In this document: positions 1 through 5,617 of the stretch, piece by piece
How the letters are laid out: each line of letters opens with the position of its first letter
Numbering within the stretch: the stretch's first letter is position 1
Source of the DNA: Acidobacteriaceae bacterium
GTDB taxonomy: Bacteria > Acidobacteriota > Terriglobia > Terriglobales > Acidobacteriaceae
Assembly (NCBI GenBank): GCA_030040115.1
Contig: JASHUH010000279.1
Coordinates: 1-8,871, forward strand
DNA: 8,871 nt
Direction of reading: 5' to 3'
The notes under the pieces: model-generated
What the model saw: only the letters and a program-made list of their open reading frames with translations
Told to the model about the DNA's origin: nothing
The model's database searches: none
Translations under genes and position numbers: made by a program

Positions 1-303
1 GGTGACGGTCACCGGGACCAGGACCAAGTCGACATTCATGCGGATAAACGACCCGGGATGAACGTTTAGGGCCGCTCTGCCGGTTTCAGGAGGCGCCTCG
101 GCGCCCTGGGGTTCGCTGGTCGGGGCGGTGTTCGACGACGGAGGCTGGACGTGAACGTTGTTCAGTTGATCATCGCTGCTCTGCGCCGGGGCGTAGGCGA
201 CGACAACAGCGGCCGCCAAAGCACACATCCATATGCGCCGCAGGAGGGGGCGCAATGGACCGCCCCCTTGGGGAGGAACGCGCTGGAAAGAGAGCTTCGT
301 CAT
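1..303 (-). CDS. Exported VWFA-related protein, N-terminal part (cut by window edge)
   Basis: Reading the minus strand from an ATG at 303-301 gives 101 uninterrupted codons to the window edge. Residues 1-24 are basic (several Arg/Lys), residues 27-37 (CALAAAVVVAY) are hydrophobic, and 'APAQ' (38-41) is a likely signal peptidase I site. A low-complexity linker rich in Pro, Ser, Thr and Glu (about 42-80) follows. The last residues, FIRMNVDLVLVPVTVT, match the first beta strand I recall for the acidobacterial VWFA-related family (TIGR03436), where the text normally runs on into a von Willebrand A domain. Such proteins are secreted or envelope-associated with no settled function. No strong Shine-Dalgarno precedes the ATG. 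An internal ATG at 228 would remove the basic n-region, so the longer start is preferred. The VWA domain and its MIDAS residues lie outside the window. Confidence 0.72.
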   Translation of the reverse strand, partial: MTKLSFQRVPPQGGGPLRPLLRRIWMCALAAAVVVAYAPAQSSDDQLNNVHVQPPSSNTAPTSEPQGAEAPPETGRAALNVHPGSFIRMNVDLVLVPVTVT

Positions 304-432
304 GCCAAAACACCATGGGTTTAGAACGCGATAGTACCACGGATGGCGCCTCGCCGGCGCGTCCGCGGCGCACTCCTCGGCCCAGTGTATCGAAATCCGA
401 CAGAGCCGGCCTTCCACGGGCGCTGCGCTACA

Positions 433-453
433 ATCGAACCGAAGCGGTTCTAT
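433..453. promoter_or_regulatory. Inverted repeat next to a -10-like hexamer; possible operator
   Basis: GAACCG (436-441), a 3-base spacer and CGGTTC (445-450) form a perfect 6-bp dyad. After one mismatch (435/451) it extends by two more pairs (433-434 with 452-453). It begins at the end of TACAAT (429-434), a 5-of-6 match to a sigma-70 -10 box for plus-strand transcription. A repressor or activator site between the divergent genes is an inference from position and symmetry. No factor can be named, and a short RNA hairpin is also possible. Confidence 0.3.
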
Positions 454-556
454 CCCTACTTACGGGGCCCAAAAACTCTTGCCACGCTGGCTTCCCGTGG
501 GAATGCCCTCTGCATAACAGGATAAGGACAGGGGGCGAAAACCGCTTGGAATGCGA

Positions 557-588
557 CGGCCCTCCTCAGGTGCAGAAACGGAGGGCCG
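557..588 (+). promoter_or_regulatory. Leader hairpin upstream of the DUF1015 operon
   Basis: CGGCCCTCC (557-565) pairs perfectly with GGAGGGCCG (580-588) across a 14-base loop. The structure ends 42 bases before the operon's first ATG, so it would lie in the 5' leader. No U-run follows directly, so it is a poor intrinsic terminator. It could be a leader stability or regulatory element or a protein site. It matches no riboswitch consensus that I know. Confidence 0.35.
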
Positions 589-630
589 GGGCAAAATTTC
601 CATGGTTTCAATGGGAGCAAGGCCGCCTTC

Positions 631-1980
631 ATGGCTCGCATCTATCCGTTTCGTGCCTGGCGCTACAACCCGTCTGCGGTCCGGCTGAGTGAGGTCCTGA
701 CTCAGCCGTATGACAAGATCTCCCCTGCCATGCAACAGGCCTACTACCAACGAAGCTCCTTCAATCTCGTCCGCATCATTCTCGGACTTCCTGAACTCTT
801 TGACGCGGAAAAGGGGGAAAGCGTATATACGCGCGCAGCCCGGGATTTCCGCGCCTGGCGCGAGCAGGGCGTGCTGATTCAGGAGAAGGATCCATGCATT
901 TTTGGCTACGCGCAACGATTTCAGGCGCCGGGGAGCGAGGAGCTCAAAGAGCGGCGTGGATTCATCGCCTTGGGCAAGCTGTATGAGTACGCCGAACAGG
1001 TGGTTTTTCGGCACGAGCAGACCCTTTCGAAGCCTAAGAGTGACCGGCTGAGCCTGCTGAAGGCCACGCGGGCCCACTTTGGACAGATTTTCATGCTCTA
1101 TTCCGATCCCGCGCGCACCGTGGAGAAGATTCTTTTCGAGGGCGGCGGGCCGGCGGACGCCGAGGTGAGCGATGAATACGGGGTGTTGCACCGGCTGTGG
1201 CGGGTCAGAGATCCGGCGACCATCCGGCTTCTGGTTTCGGCCATGGAGGACAAGAAGCTGATCATCGCCGACGGGCACCACCGCTATGAGACGGCGCTGA
1301 ACTACGGGCGGGACTTTGCGGTGGAATACGCGGCGCACATCGCCGCGGATGGGGCGGGGAAGACGGAGCATAGTGCGTCGCATCTGAGCGAGCCGGCGTT
1401 CCCTGAGGCTGCGGCGATGATGACTTTTGTGAACATGGACTCGGAAGGGCTGGTGATTTTGCCCACCCATCGCGTGGCGCACAGCCTTGACGGTTTTCAG
1501 CCCGCGGCGTTCGCGCGCGAGGCCGCGCAGTTCTTCGAGATGGAGCCCTTGGCTGTGGCCGATGCGGCCGATTATGGGCAGAGGCTGAAGGGCCAGCGCG
1601 GAACGTCCTTTGTGGCTGCGATGCGCGGCGGGGCCTGGCTGCTGCGCTCCAAACCGGAGGCGGTGAACGCCGCGCTGGGCGAGATTCCGGAACGGCAAAG
1701 GCGTCTGGATTTGACCCAACTGCACTCCATTGTGCTCGAACGGCTGCTCAAGTTGGACGCGGAAAAGATTCGTGAACAAACCCATATCCGGTATCTGCGC
1801 GACGCCGGCGAGGCGGTGGAACAGGTGCGGCGAGGCGAGGCCGACGTGGCCTTCCTCACCAACCCGGTGACCATGGAGCAGCTCAGGGAGGTGGCTTTTG
1901 CCGGTGAGGTGATGCCGCAAAAGTCGACCGATTTTTATCCTAAGCTGCTGAGCGGGCTGGCCATCTATGCGCTGGAGTAA
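631..1980 (+). CDS. DUF1015 family protein (ParB/SerK-like DGHHR motif)
   Basis: The 449-aa product matches the DUF1015 family (PF06245) along its length. It has an N-terminal 'PFRAWRYNP...LTQPYDKIS' block (about 6-31), a central 'HEQTLSKPKSDRLSLL' block (128-143) and the signature 'IIADGHHRYETAL' with D214, H216, H217 and R218. DUF1015 has no firmly established reaction. The DGHHR signature resembles the nucleotide-binding motif of the ParB/sulfiredoxin superfamily, which includes the archaeal free-serine kinase SerK, so phosphotransfer or nucleotide binding is a possible but unproven role. No signal peptide is seen, so it is probably cytoplasmic. The ATG is preceded by GCAAGG (617-622) with about 8 bases of spacing. 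Its last 14 bases overlap the amidase gene, implying translational coupling and one transcript with the cell-wall genes downstream. Confidence 0.9.
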   Translation: MARIYPFRAWRYNPSAVRLSEVLTQPYDKISPAMQQAYYQRSSFNLVRIILGLPELFDAEKGESVYTRAARDFRAWREQGVLIQEKDPCIFGYAQRFQAPGSEELKERRGFIALGKLYEYAEQVVFRHEQTLSKPKSDRLSLLKATRAHFGQIFMLYSDPARTVEKILFEGGGPADAEVSDEYGVLHRLWRVRDPATIRLLVSAMEDKKLIIADGHHRYETALNYGRDFAVEYAAHIAADGAGKTEHSASHLSEPAFPEAAAMMTFVNMDSEGLVILPTHRVAHSLDGFQPAAFAREAAQFFEMEPLAVADAADYGQRLKGQRGTSFVAAMRGGAWLLRSKPEAVNAALGEIPERQRRLDLTQLHSIVLERLLKLDAEKIREQTHIRYLRDAGEAVEQVRRGEADVAFLTNPVTMEQLREVAFAGEVMPQKSTDFYPKLLSGLAIYALE

Positions 1981-2686
1981 AGTAGCGCGTCAAGGGCGGG
2001 CGCTGACCGGGATTTTCGCGCTTCTCCTCGCGGTAAGTGGGTGCTTGTCCGCCCTTGCCCAGGCGCCCGCCGGTCCCGCCGGCCGGTTCGTGGTGGTGCT
2101 CGATGCGGCCCACGGCGGCGACGACGCCGGAGCAACGGTCGTGGACGAAGCCGGTAAGCCCGAAGCGGAAAAAGGTTACACGCTGGCTTTGAGCGTCAAG
2201 CTGCGCTCCCTGCTGACGGCGCGAGGAATTTCGGTGGTGACCACCCGCGAGTCTGACGTGAGCATGGATGCGACGCAGCGCGCGCAAATCGCCAACCACG
2301 CAAAGGCGCAGGCGTGCCTGAGCTTGCACGCGTCGATGAACGGCGCGGGGGTGCACTTGTTCCTCACCTCGCTGCCTCCCGCCCCGGACGCGAACTTTGC
2401 GCCTTGGAAGACGGCGCAGGCGGCTTGGGCGCCGCGGAGCGTGGCGCTGGCGGGGGTGCTCAATTCGGCGCTTCTTCATGCCGGTTTGACGGTAAGCCTC
2501 GGCCGCACCGCGCTGACCACGATCGACAGCATGACCTGCCCGGCGGTCGCCGTGGAGGTGTCCCCGGAGCGTGGCCAGGGAGGCGATTCCGGCGCCGGCC
2601 TTGACGATCCGGCTTACCAGGCGAAGGTGGCCGATGCGTTGGCGGCCGCGCTGCTGGAGTGGCGCGCGGAGGGTGCGCAGCCGTGA
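1967..2686 (+). CDS. Exported N-acetylmuramoyl-L-alanine amidase (Amidase_3, zinc)
   Basis: The 239-aa product is a zinc amidase that should cut the bond between N-acetylmuramic acid and the stem peptide's L-Ala in peptidoglycan. Residues 1-12 are basic, 13-25 hydrophobic, and VSGC (23-26) fits a lipobox, so it may be a lipoprotein; cleavage near 'ALAQA' is the alternative. Family landmarks: 'DAAHGGDDAGA' with H49 (usual form DPGHGG), E68 as likely second ligand, 'TTRESD', 'QRAQIANHAKAQACLSLHAS' with H121 as third ligand, and 'CPAVAVEVSPE' with E197 as the probable catalytic glutamate. PG before the first His is replaced by AA, and the usual ExGFxxN end is changed, which suggests a divergent subfamily. 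It starts inside the DUF1015 gene and its TGA overlaps the next GTG. Confidence 0.88.
   Translation: MRWSKVARQGRALTGIFALLLAVSGCLSALAQAPAGPAGRFVVVLDAAHGGDDAGATVVDEAGKPEAEKGYTLALSVKLRSLLTARGISVVTTRESDVSMDATQRAQIANHAKAQACLSLHASMNGAGVHLFLTSLPPAPDANFAPWKTAQAAWAPRSVALAGVLNSALLHAGLTVSLGRTALTTIDSMTCPAVAVEVSPERGQGGDSGAGLDDPAYQAKVADALAAALLEWRAEGAQP
2669..2686 (+). repeat. Gene-junction repeat, copy 1: SD plus GTGA overlap
   Basis: This 18-base segment matches 3352-3369 at 17 of 18 positions. It holds the Shine-Dalgarno run, the codons for the C-terminal '(E)GAQP' and the overlapping GTGA (start GTG 2683, stop TGA 2684-2686). GGAGGG at 2668-2673 sits 9 bases before GTG 2683. That favours this start over an upstream in-frame GTG at 2659. 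Confidence 0.7.
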
Positions 2687-3369
2687 TCCCGCGCTACCAG
2701 GTGGTTGTTTTTGCGATTTTGCTCGGCGCTTCGGCGGCGATGGGAGCGGTTCTGTGGCAATTGCGCGACCGGGCTCACCGGCGGCTGCTGGCGGGCGAGG
2801 ATTCGACTCCGACGCACGCGCCCGTAATTGCTCCGGTGGAGCAGGCAATGTTAATGGTGGCCAACGACGCCGATGACTCGCTGGAGGCGCGGCCGCTCGA
2901 CCTGCCTTTGCCGCCCGACCCGGACGCCCGCGCGCGCGCCGTGCTGGGCAAGCTGCTGGACCTCTATGCCGCTCCCGGCGCGGCGCATCCTGTGCCCGGC
3001 GGCGCCAAGTCGATTGAGCAGGTGTTTCTGCTGCCGGCGACGGCTCGGGATGGCGCCGCAGTGGACGGGGCGGATGCGGGCTCCGGCGCGAGCAAAGCGC
3101 CGGCGCGTGGGGACGATGCGCAGTCCGGCTCGGAGCTGGCGGTGGTGAACCTGACAAACGCTTTCGCGGCCAACCATCCTTCGGGTCTCGAAACGGAGAT
3201 GTTGACCATTCTTTCGATCTGCGCCACCCTGCACGCCAATTTGCCCCGCGTCACGGAAGTGCGATTCCTGGTGGATGGAGAGCAGCGAGCAACTCTGGCC
3301 GGCCATGCCGACCTGACTCGCACGTATTTGGCCACGAACGCCGAAGCGGCTGAGGGAGCGCAGCCGTGA
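2683..3369 (+). CDS. Membrane-anchored GerMN domain protein
   Basis: The GTG start at 2683 shares GTGA with the amidase stop and has a good Shine-Dalgarno, giving 228 aa. Residues 7-25 form one transmembrane segment or uncleaved signal anchor, followed by a charged stretch (RDRAHRR). About 95-125 looks folded ('VLGKLLDLY', 'IEQVFLLPA'). A low-complexity Ala/Gly/Asp insert follows (about 126-150). The C-terminal part resembles a GerMN domain: 'LAVVNLTNAFAANHPSGLETEMLTI' then 'RVTEVRFLVDGEQRATLAGHADLT'. GerMN domains occur in spore-germination GerM and in LpqB, but also in non-sporulating bacteria next to amidase genes, so sporulation is not implied. Role is inferred as an extracytoplasmic partner in envelope or peptidoglycan work. 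Its stop overlaps the murI start. Confidence 0.8.
   Translation: MIPRYQVVVFAILLGASAAMGAVLWQLRDRAHRRLLAGEDSTPTHAPVIAPVEQAMLMVANDADDSLEARPLDLPLPPDPDARARAVLGKLLDLYAAPGAAHPVPGGAKSIEQVFLLPATARDGAAVDGADAGSGASKAPARGDDAQSGSELAVVNLTNAFAANHPSGLETEMLTILSICATLHANLPRVTEVRFLVDGEQRATLAGHADLTRTYLATNAEAAEGAQP
3352..3369 (+). repeat. Gene-junction repeat, copy 2: SD plus GTGA overlap
   Basis: Second copy of the junction segment found at 2669-2686, with one mismatch (A3357 against T2674). It supplies GAGGGAG (3352-3358) as the murI ribosome-binding site, the C-terminal 'EGAQP' of the GerMN protein and the GTGA start/stop overlap. Both copies place a ribosome ending one gene on the start of the next. Confidence 0.7.
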
Positions 3370-4214
3370 CCGGCCTTGCATCCGGACGGCCAGACGCTCC
3401 CACTATCGGCGTGTTTGACTCCGGCTTCGGCGGGCTCACCGTGCTGCGCGCCCTCATTCGCCGGCTGCCGCAGGCGCAATACGCGTTCCTGGGCGACACG
3501 GCGCGGCTACCCTACGGGTCAAAGTCGCGGCGCACCATTGCCCGTTACGCGGCGCAAAGCGCCCGCTTCCTGGTGCGCGAGCAAGGCGCCGAATTCCTGG
3601 TGGTTGCCTGTAATACGGCCAGCGCGCTGGCGCTCGACGCTATTCAGGACGCCGTCGAAGTTCCCGTGCTGGGCGTTGTGGAGCCCGGCGCCGCGGCGGC
3701 GCGCGCCGCATCCAAAACCGGCGATGTTTTGGTGATGGCCACGGACGCCACGGTGCAAAGCCACGCCTATGCGGCGGCATGCAGCACGCAGGGGCTGCGG
3801 GCGCTCGAAAAAGCCTGCCCGCTGCTGGTCCCGCTGGTCGAAGAAGGGTGGACTGCGCATCCGGTGACCGCCGCGGTGATTCGCATTTACCTCGATGAAG
3901 TCCAAGCTGAGGCGGCCGCGAACGGGCTCGACGCGGATACGCTGGTGCTCGGCTGCACGCATTATCCGCTGCTCAGGCCGCTGATTGAAGCGGTGGCGCC
4001 GCGCGGGATGAGGGTGATTGACTCTGCCGACGCCGCGGCCGACGCCGCCGGGCGCCTCTTCAACGGCCGGGCTGCGACTTCTTCCGCCGAACCTGCGGCG
4101 CCGGGCGCGATTCGCTGCTTTGCCACCGATTCGGTGGAAAAATTCGAACGGCTCGGTTCGCGGTTTCTCGATCGTCCCGTGGGGAAGGTGGAGCTGATTG
4201 ACCTGGGCGGGTGA
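3366..4214 (+). CDS. murI: Glutamate racemase
   Basis: The 282-aa product interconverts L- and D-glutamate in the cytoplasm without a cofactor, supplying D-Glu for the peptidoglycan stem peptide. Landmarks in order: 'IGVFDSGFGGLTVL' with D18 and S19, 'FLGDTARLPYG' (41-51), the first catalytic cysteine C82 in 'VACNTAS', and the second, C197, in 'LGCTHYPLL' followed by H199. Length and order match the MurI family. The GTG start overlaps the previous stop and is preceded by GAGGGAG. It is the last gene of the overlapping run. A terminator-like hairpin lies about 80 bases past its stop. Confidence in function is high. Confidence 0.96.
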   Translation: MTGLASGRPDAPTIGVFDSGFGGLTVLRALIRRLPQAQYAFLGDTARLPYGSKSRRTIARYAAQSARFLVREQGAEFLVVACNTASALALDAIQDAVEVPVLGVVEPGAAAARAASKTGDVLVMATDATVQSHAYAAACSTQGLRALEKACPLLVPLVEEGWTAHPVTAAVIRIYLDEVQAEAAANGLDADTLVLGCTHYPLLRPLIEAVAPRGMRVIDSADAAADAAGRLFNGRAATSSAEPAAPGAIRCFATDSVEKFERLGSRFLDRPVGKVELIDLGG

Positions 4215-4291
4215 GGGAAATTCGAGCATGCGCGCGGAGTCCCGGTTTGGCGTGGTGGCTCGCAATTTATGCGAAAATCGCTCTGCTATTC

Positions 4292-4323
4292 TGAAACGGC
4301 AGCTCCGCGGCTCCGCCGTTTTA
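4292..4323 (+). terminator. Terminator-like hairpin between murI and fabI
   Basis: AAACGGC (4294-4300) pairs with GCCGTTT (4315-4321), with G-T and T-A pairs possible outside (4293/4322 and 4292/4323). Inside, AGC (4301-4303) can pair with GCT (4310-4312), leaving a two-base bulge. The descending arm runs into TTTTA (4319-4323), so the U-run is partly inside the stem. It could end the murI operon, or be a leader element of fabI if a promoter lies upstream at 4215-4290; I see no convincing -35/-10 pair there. Confidence 0.45.
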
Positions 4324-4342
4324 GCCTTTGGAGTAGATTTTC

Positions 4343-4348
4343 GGAGGG
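4343..4348 (+). promoter_or_regulatory. Ribosome-binding site of fabI
   Basis: GGAGGG lies 10 bases upstream of ATG 4359. It is a strong Shine-Dalgarno and fixes the fabI start. Confidence 0.7.
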
Positions 4349-4358
4349 TTGAAACAGC

Positions 4359-5126
4359 ATGATCGATCTGGCGGGCAAGACGGCTGTGGTTTTCGGGCTG
4401 GCCAATAAGCGCTCCATCGCGTGGGGCATCGCGCAAAAGCTCCACCAGGCCGGCGCCACACTGGCTATCTGCTACCAGAATGAGCGCATGCGCGCCGAGG
4501 CCGAGGATCTGATCCACGAGTTGCCGGGCGCCAGCGGTTTTCAGTGCGATGTTTCCAATGACGTTGAGATCGAGGCGCTTTTTGCCGCGCTCCAAGAGAA
4601 ATACGCCAAGCTCCACGTTCTTGTGCACGCCGTGGCCTACGCGCCCGCCGAGGACCTCAGGGGCGAGTTCATCAACACCAGCCGCGAAGGCTTTCGCATC
4701 GCGCACGAAGTCAGCGTCTATTCGCTGATCGCCTTGAGCCGCGCCGCCGCGCCGCTGATGACCGAGGGCGGCAGCATCATCACCTTGAGCTATTACGCCG
4801 CGGAGAAGGTGGTGCCCAACTACAACGTGATGGCGCTGGCCAAGGCATCGCTCGAATCCACAGTCCGCTATCTGGCCTGGAATCTCGGCCCCAAGAATAT
4901 CCGCGTCAACGCCATTTCCGCCGGGCCCATCAAGACCCTGGCCGCGCGCGGCATCGGCGCCTTGGGCGAGATGCTCAAAGCGCACGCCGACCGCGCTCCC
5001 CTGCACCGCAACGTCGACCAGTTGGAAGTGGGGGGGACGGCGCTGTATCTGGCCAGCGAACTGGCGAGCGCGGTGACCGGCGAAACGCTGTATGTGGATT
5101 GCGGCTATAACATCATGGGGTTCTGA
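4359..5126 (+). CDS. fabI: Enoyl-[acyl-carrier-protein] reductase (NADH), FabI type
   Basis: The 255-aa short-chain dehydrogenase should reduce trans-2-enoyl-ACP in the last step of each fatty-acid elongation cycle, in the cytoplasm. Family landmarks: the variant nucleotide-binding loop 'FGLANKRSIAWGIA' (13-26), 'CDVSND' (63-68), 'HAVAYAP' (about 90-96), catalytic 'YYAAEKVVPNYNVMALAK' with Y145, Y155 and K162 in the FabI-type Y-x6-Y-x6-K spacing, and 'NAISAGPIKTLAARGI' (about 187-202). The residue matching triclosan-contact Gly93 of E. coli FabI is Ala, which is common in FabI proteins and does not predict resistance. It stands alone, 144 bases past murI, with its own strong ribosome-binding site, and it converges with the minus-strand pair to its right. 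Confidence 0.96.
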   Translation: MIDLAGKTAVVFGLANKRSIAWGIAQKLHQAGATLAICYQNERMRAEAEDLIHELPGASGFQCDVSNDVEIEALFAALQEKYAKLHVLVHAVAYAPAEDLRGEFINTSREGFRIAHEVSVYSLIALSRAAAPLMTEGGSIITLSYYAAEKVVPNYNVMALAKASLESTVRYLAWNLGPKNIRVNAISAGPIKTLAARGIGALGEMLKAHADRAPLHRNVDQLEVGGTALYLASELASAVTGETLYVDCGYNIMGF

Positions 5127-5145
5127 CCTCGGCGGTATTGGGAGA

Positions 5146-5162
5146 GCGCCCGCTCTGGGCGC
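5146..5162. terminator. Weak hairpin between convergent genes
   Basis: GCGCCC (5146-5151) pairs with GGGCGC (5157-5162) across 5 bases. A competing AGAGC/GCTCT pairing uses 5143-5156. It lies 19 bases past the fabI stop and 30 bases before the stop of the minus-strand gene, the right place for a shared terminator, but neither side has a U-run. Confidence 0.25.
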
Positions 5163-5191
5163 CCCTGAGCCGGCAATCGCGCCTGTGAAGG

Positions 5192-5617
5192 TTAGAAATT
5201 CTCTTCCAGCCAGCGCACCACCGGGTTCTTCGCCCTTGGATGCTTGATCCTTATCCAACCGGGTCCGGTTTCACTGGCGCGCCCCTCGGGCAATCGGGCA
5301 ATCGAGATATTGCCGGGCCGGTATCCGGCCTCCACCATCACCTGCCGGATCTCGTCTTGCAAGACCGGCGCCCCGTCTGCAAAATCGATGGTGATGCGCG
5401 ACAGTTTCAGGTCGAGCTTCGCTGCGTCGGCGCTTTGCATTCTGGTCAAGGGCACAAGAATATTGAAAAAGCCGCGCGGCGAGAACACCCCGTTCAACGT
5501 TGCCGAAACCCGCGTCACCTCAGGCTGAGATTGCATTTGCGCGGTTGACGGGGAGATGGAGCCAACAAGCAGCGCCGCAATGGAAACGGTCTCGGCGCAT
5601 CTTGAGAAACGGCTCAT
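5192..5617 (-). CDS. Small exported protein with a cysteine-less HMA-like domain
   Basis: The 141-aa product has a plausible signal peptide (basic start, hydrophobic 11-21, 'STAQ' 24-27). Residues 34-106 read like a heavy-metal-associated (HMA) ferredoxin-like fold: 'VSATLNGVF' as first strand, 'KLDLKLSRITIDFADG' as the middle hairpin and 'VLQDEIRQVMVEAGYRPGNISI' as the helix and last strand. The resemblance is closest to periplasmic 'VNGLVCDFC' HMA proteins as I recall them. Here the CxxC positions read S46-P-R-G49, and the only cysteine (C7) is in the signal peptide, so classical soft-metal binding is lost. The tail (about 112-141) is not recognised. The ATG shares ATGA with the upstream stop and has GGAGG just before it. 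HMA assignment is inference; the coding call is firmer. Confidence 0.75.
   Translation of the reverse strand: MSRFSRCAETVSIAALLVGSISPSTAQMQSQPEVTRVSATLNGVFSPRGFFNILVPLTRMQSADAAKLDLKLSRITIDFADGAPVLQDEIRQVMVEAGYRPGNISIARLPEGRASETGPGWIRIKHPRAKNPVVRWLEENF

Larger units (their letters stand above)
304..630. other. Divergent intergenic region, no gene
   Basis: This 327-base gap separates the minus-strand VWFA-related gene from the plus-strand DUF1015 operon, so promoters for both should lie here. Open frames exist on both strands but have no ribosome-binding site, recognisable domain or coding-like composition. The stretch holds a -10-like TACAAT at 429-434 (no convincing -35), an inverted repeat at 433-453 and a 9-bp hairpin at 557-588, listed separately. 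Confidence 0.6.

Noticed and set aside
479..518. Sigma-70 promoter with TTGCCA (479-484) and CATAAC (513-518)
   Set aside because: Spacing between the hexamers is 28 bases, far from 17, and the -10 match is poor.
540..630. Riboswitch in front of the DUF1015 gene
   Set aside because: Compared by eye with fluoride, c-di-GMP, ZTP and THF consensus cores; none fits. Only a simple hairpin is supported.
255..692. Plus-strand open frame crossing the divergent intergenic region into the DUF1015 gene
   Set aside because: No Shine-Dalgarno, unrecognisable low-complexity product, and it overlaps starts of better-supported genes on both sides.
460..1920. Long open frame on the minus strand opposite the DUF1015 gene
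   Set aside because: It is antisense to a well-supported family gene, has no ribosome-binding site, and its Arg/His/Gln-rich product matches no family. Long antisense frames are expected at this GC content.
2659..2682. Upstream GTG start for the GerMN protein at 2659
   Set aside because: It would overlap the amidase by 28 bases and lacks its own ribosome-binding site, while GTG 2683 has GGAGGG at 9 bases and a GTGA overlap.
3519..5258. Very long minus-strand open frame opposite murI and fabI
   Set aside because: It spans two highly conserved plus-strand enzymes and an intergenic gap. The product is Arg/Gly/His-rich with no domain. It is a codon-bias shadow.
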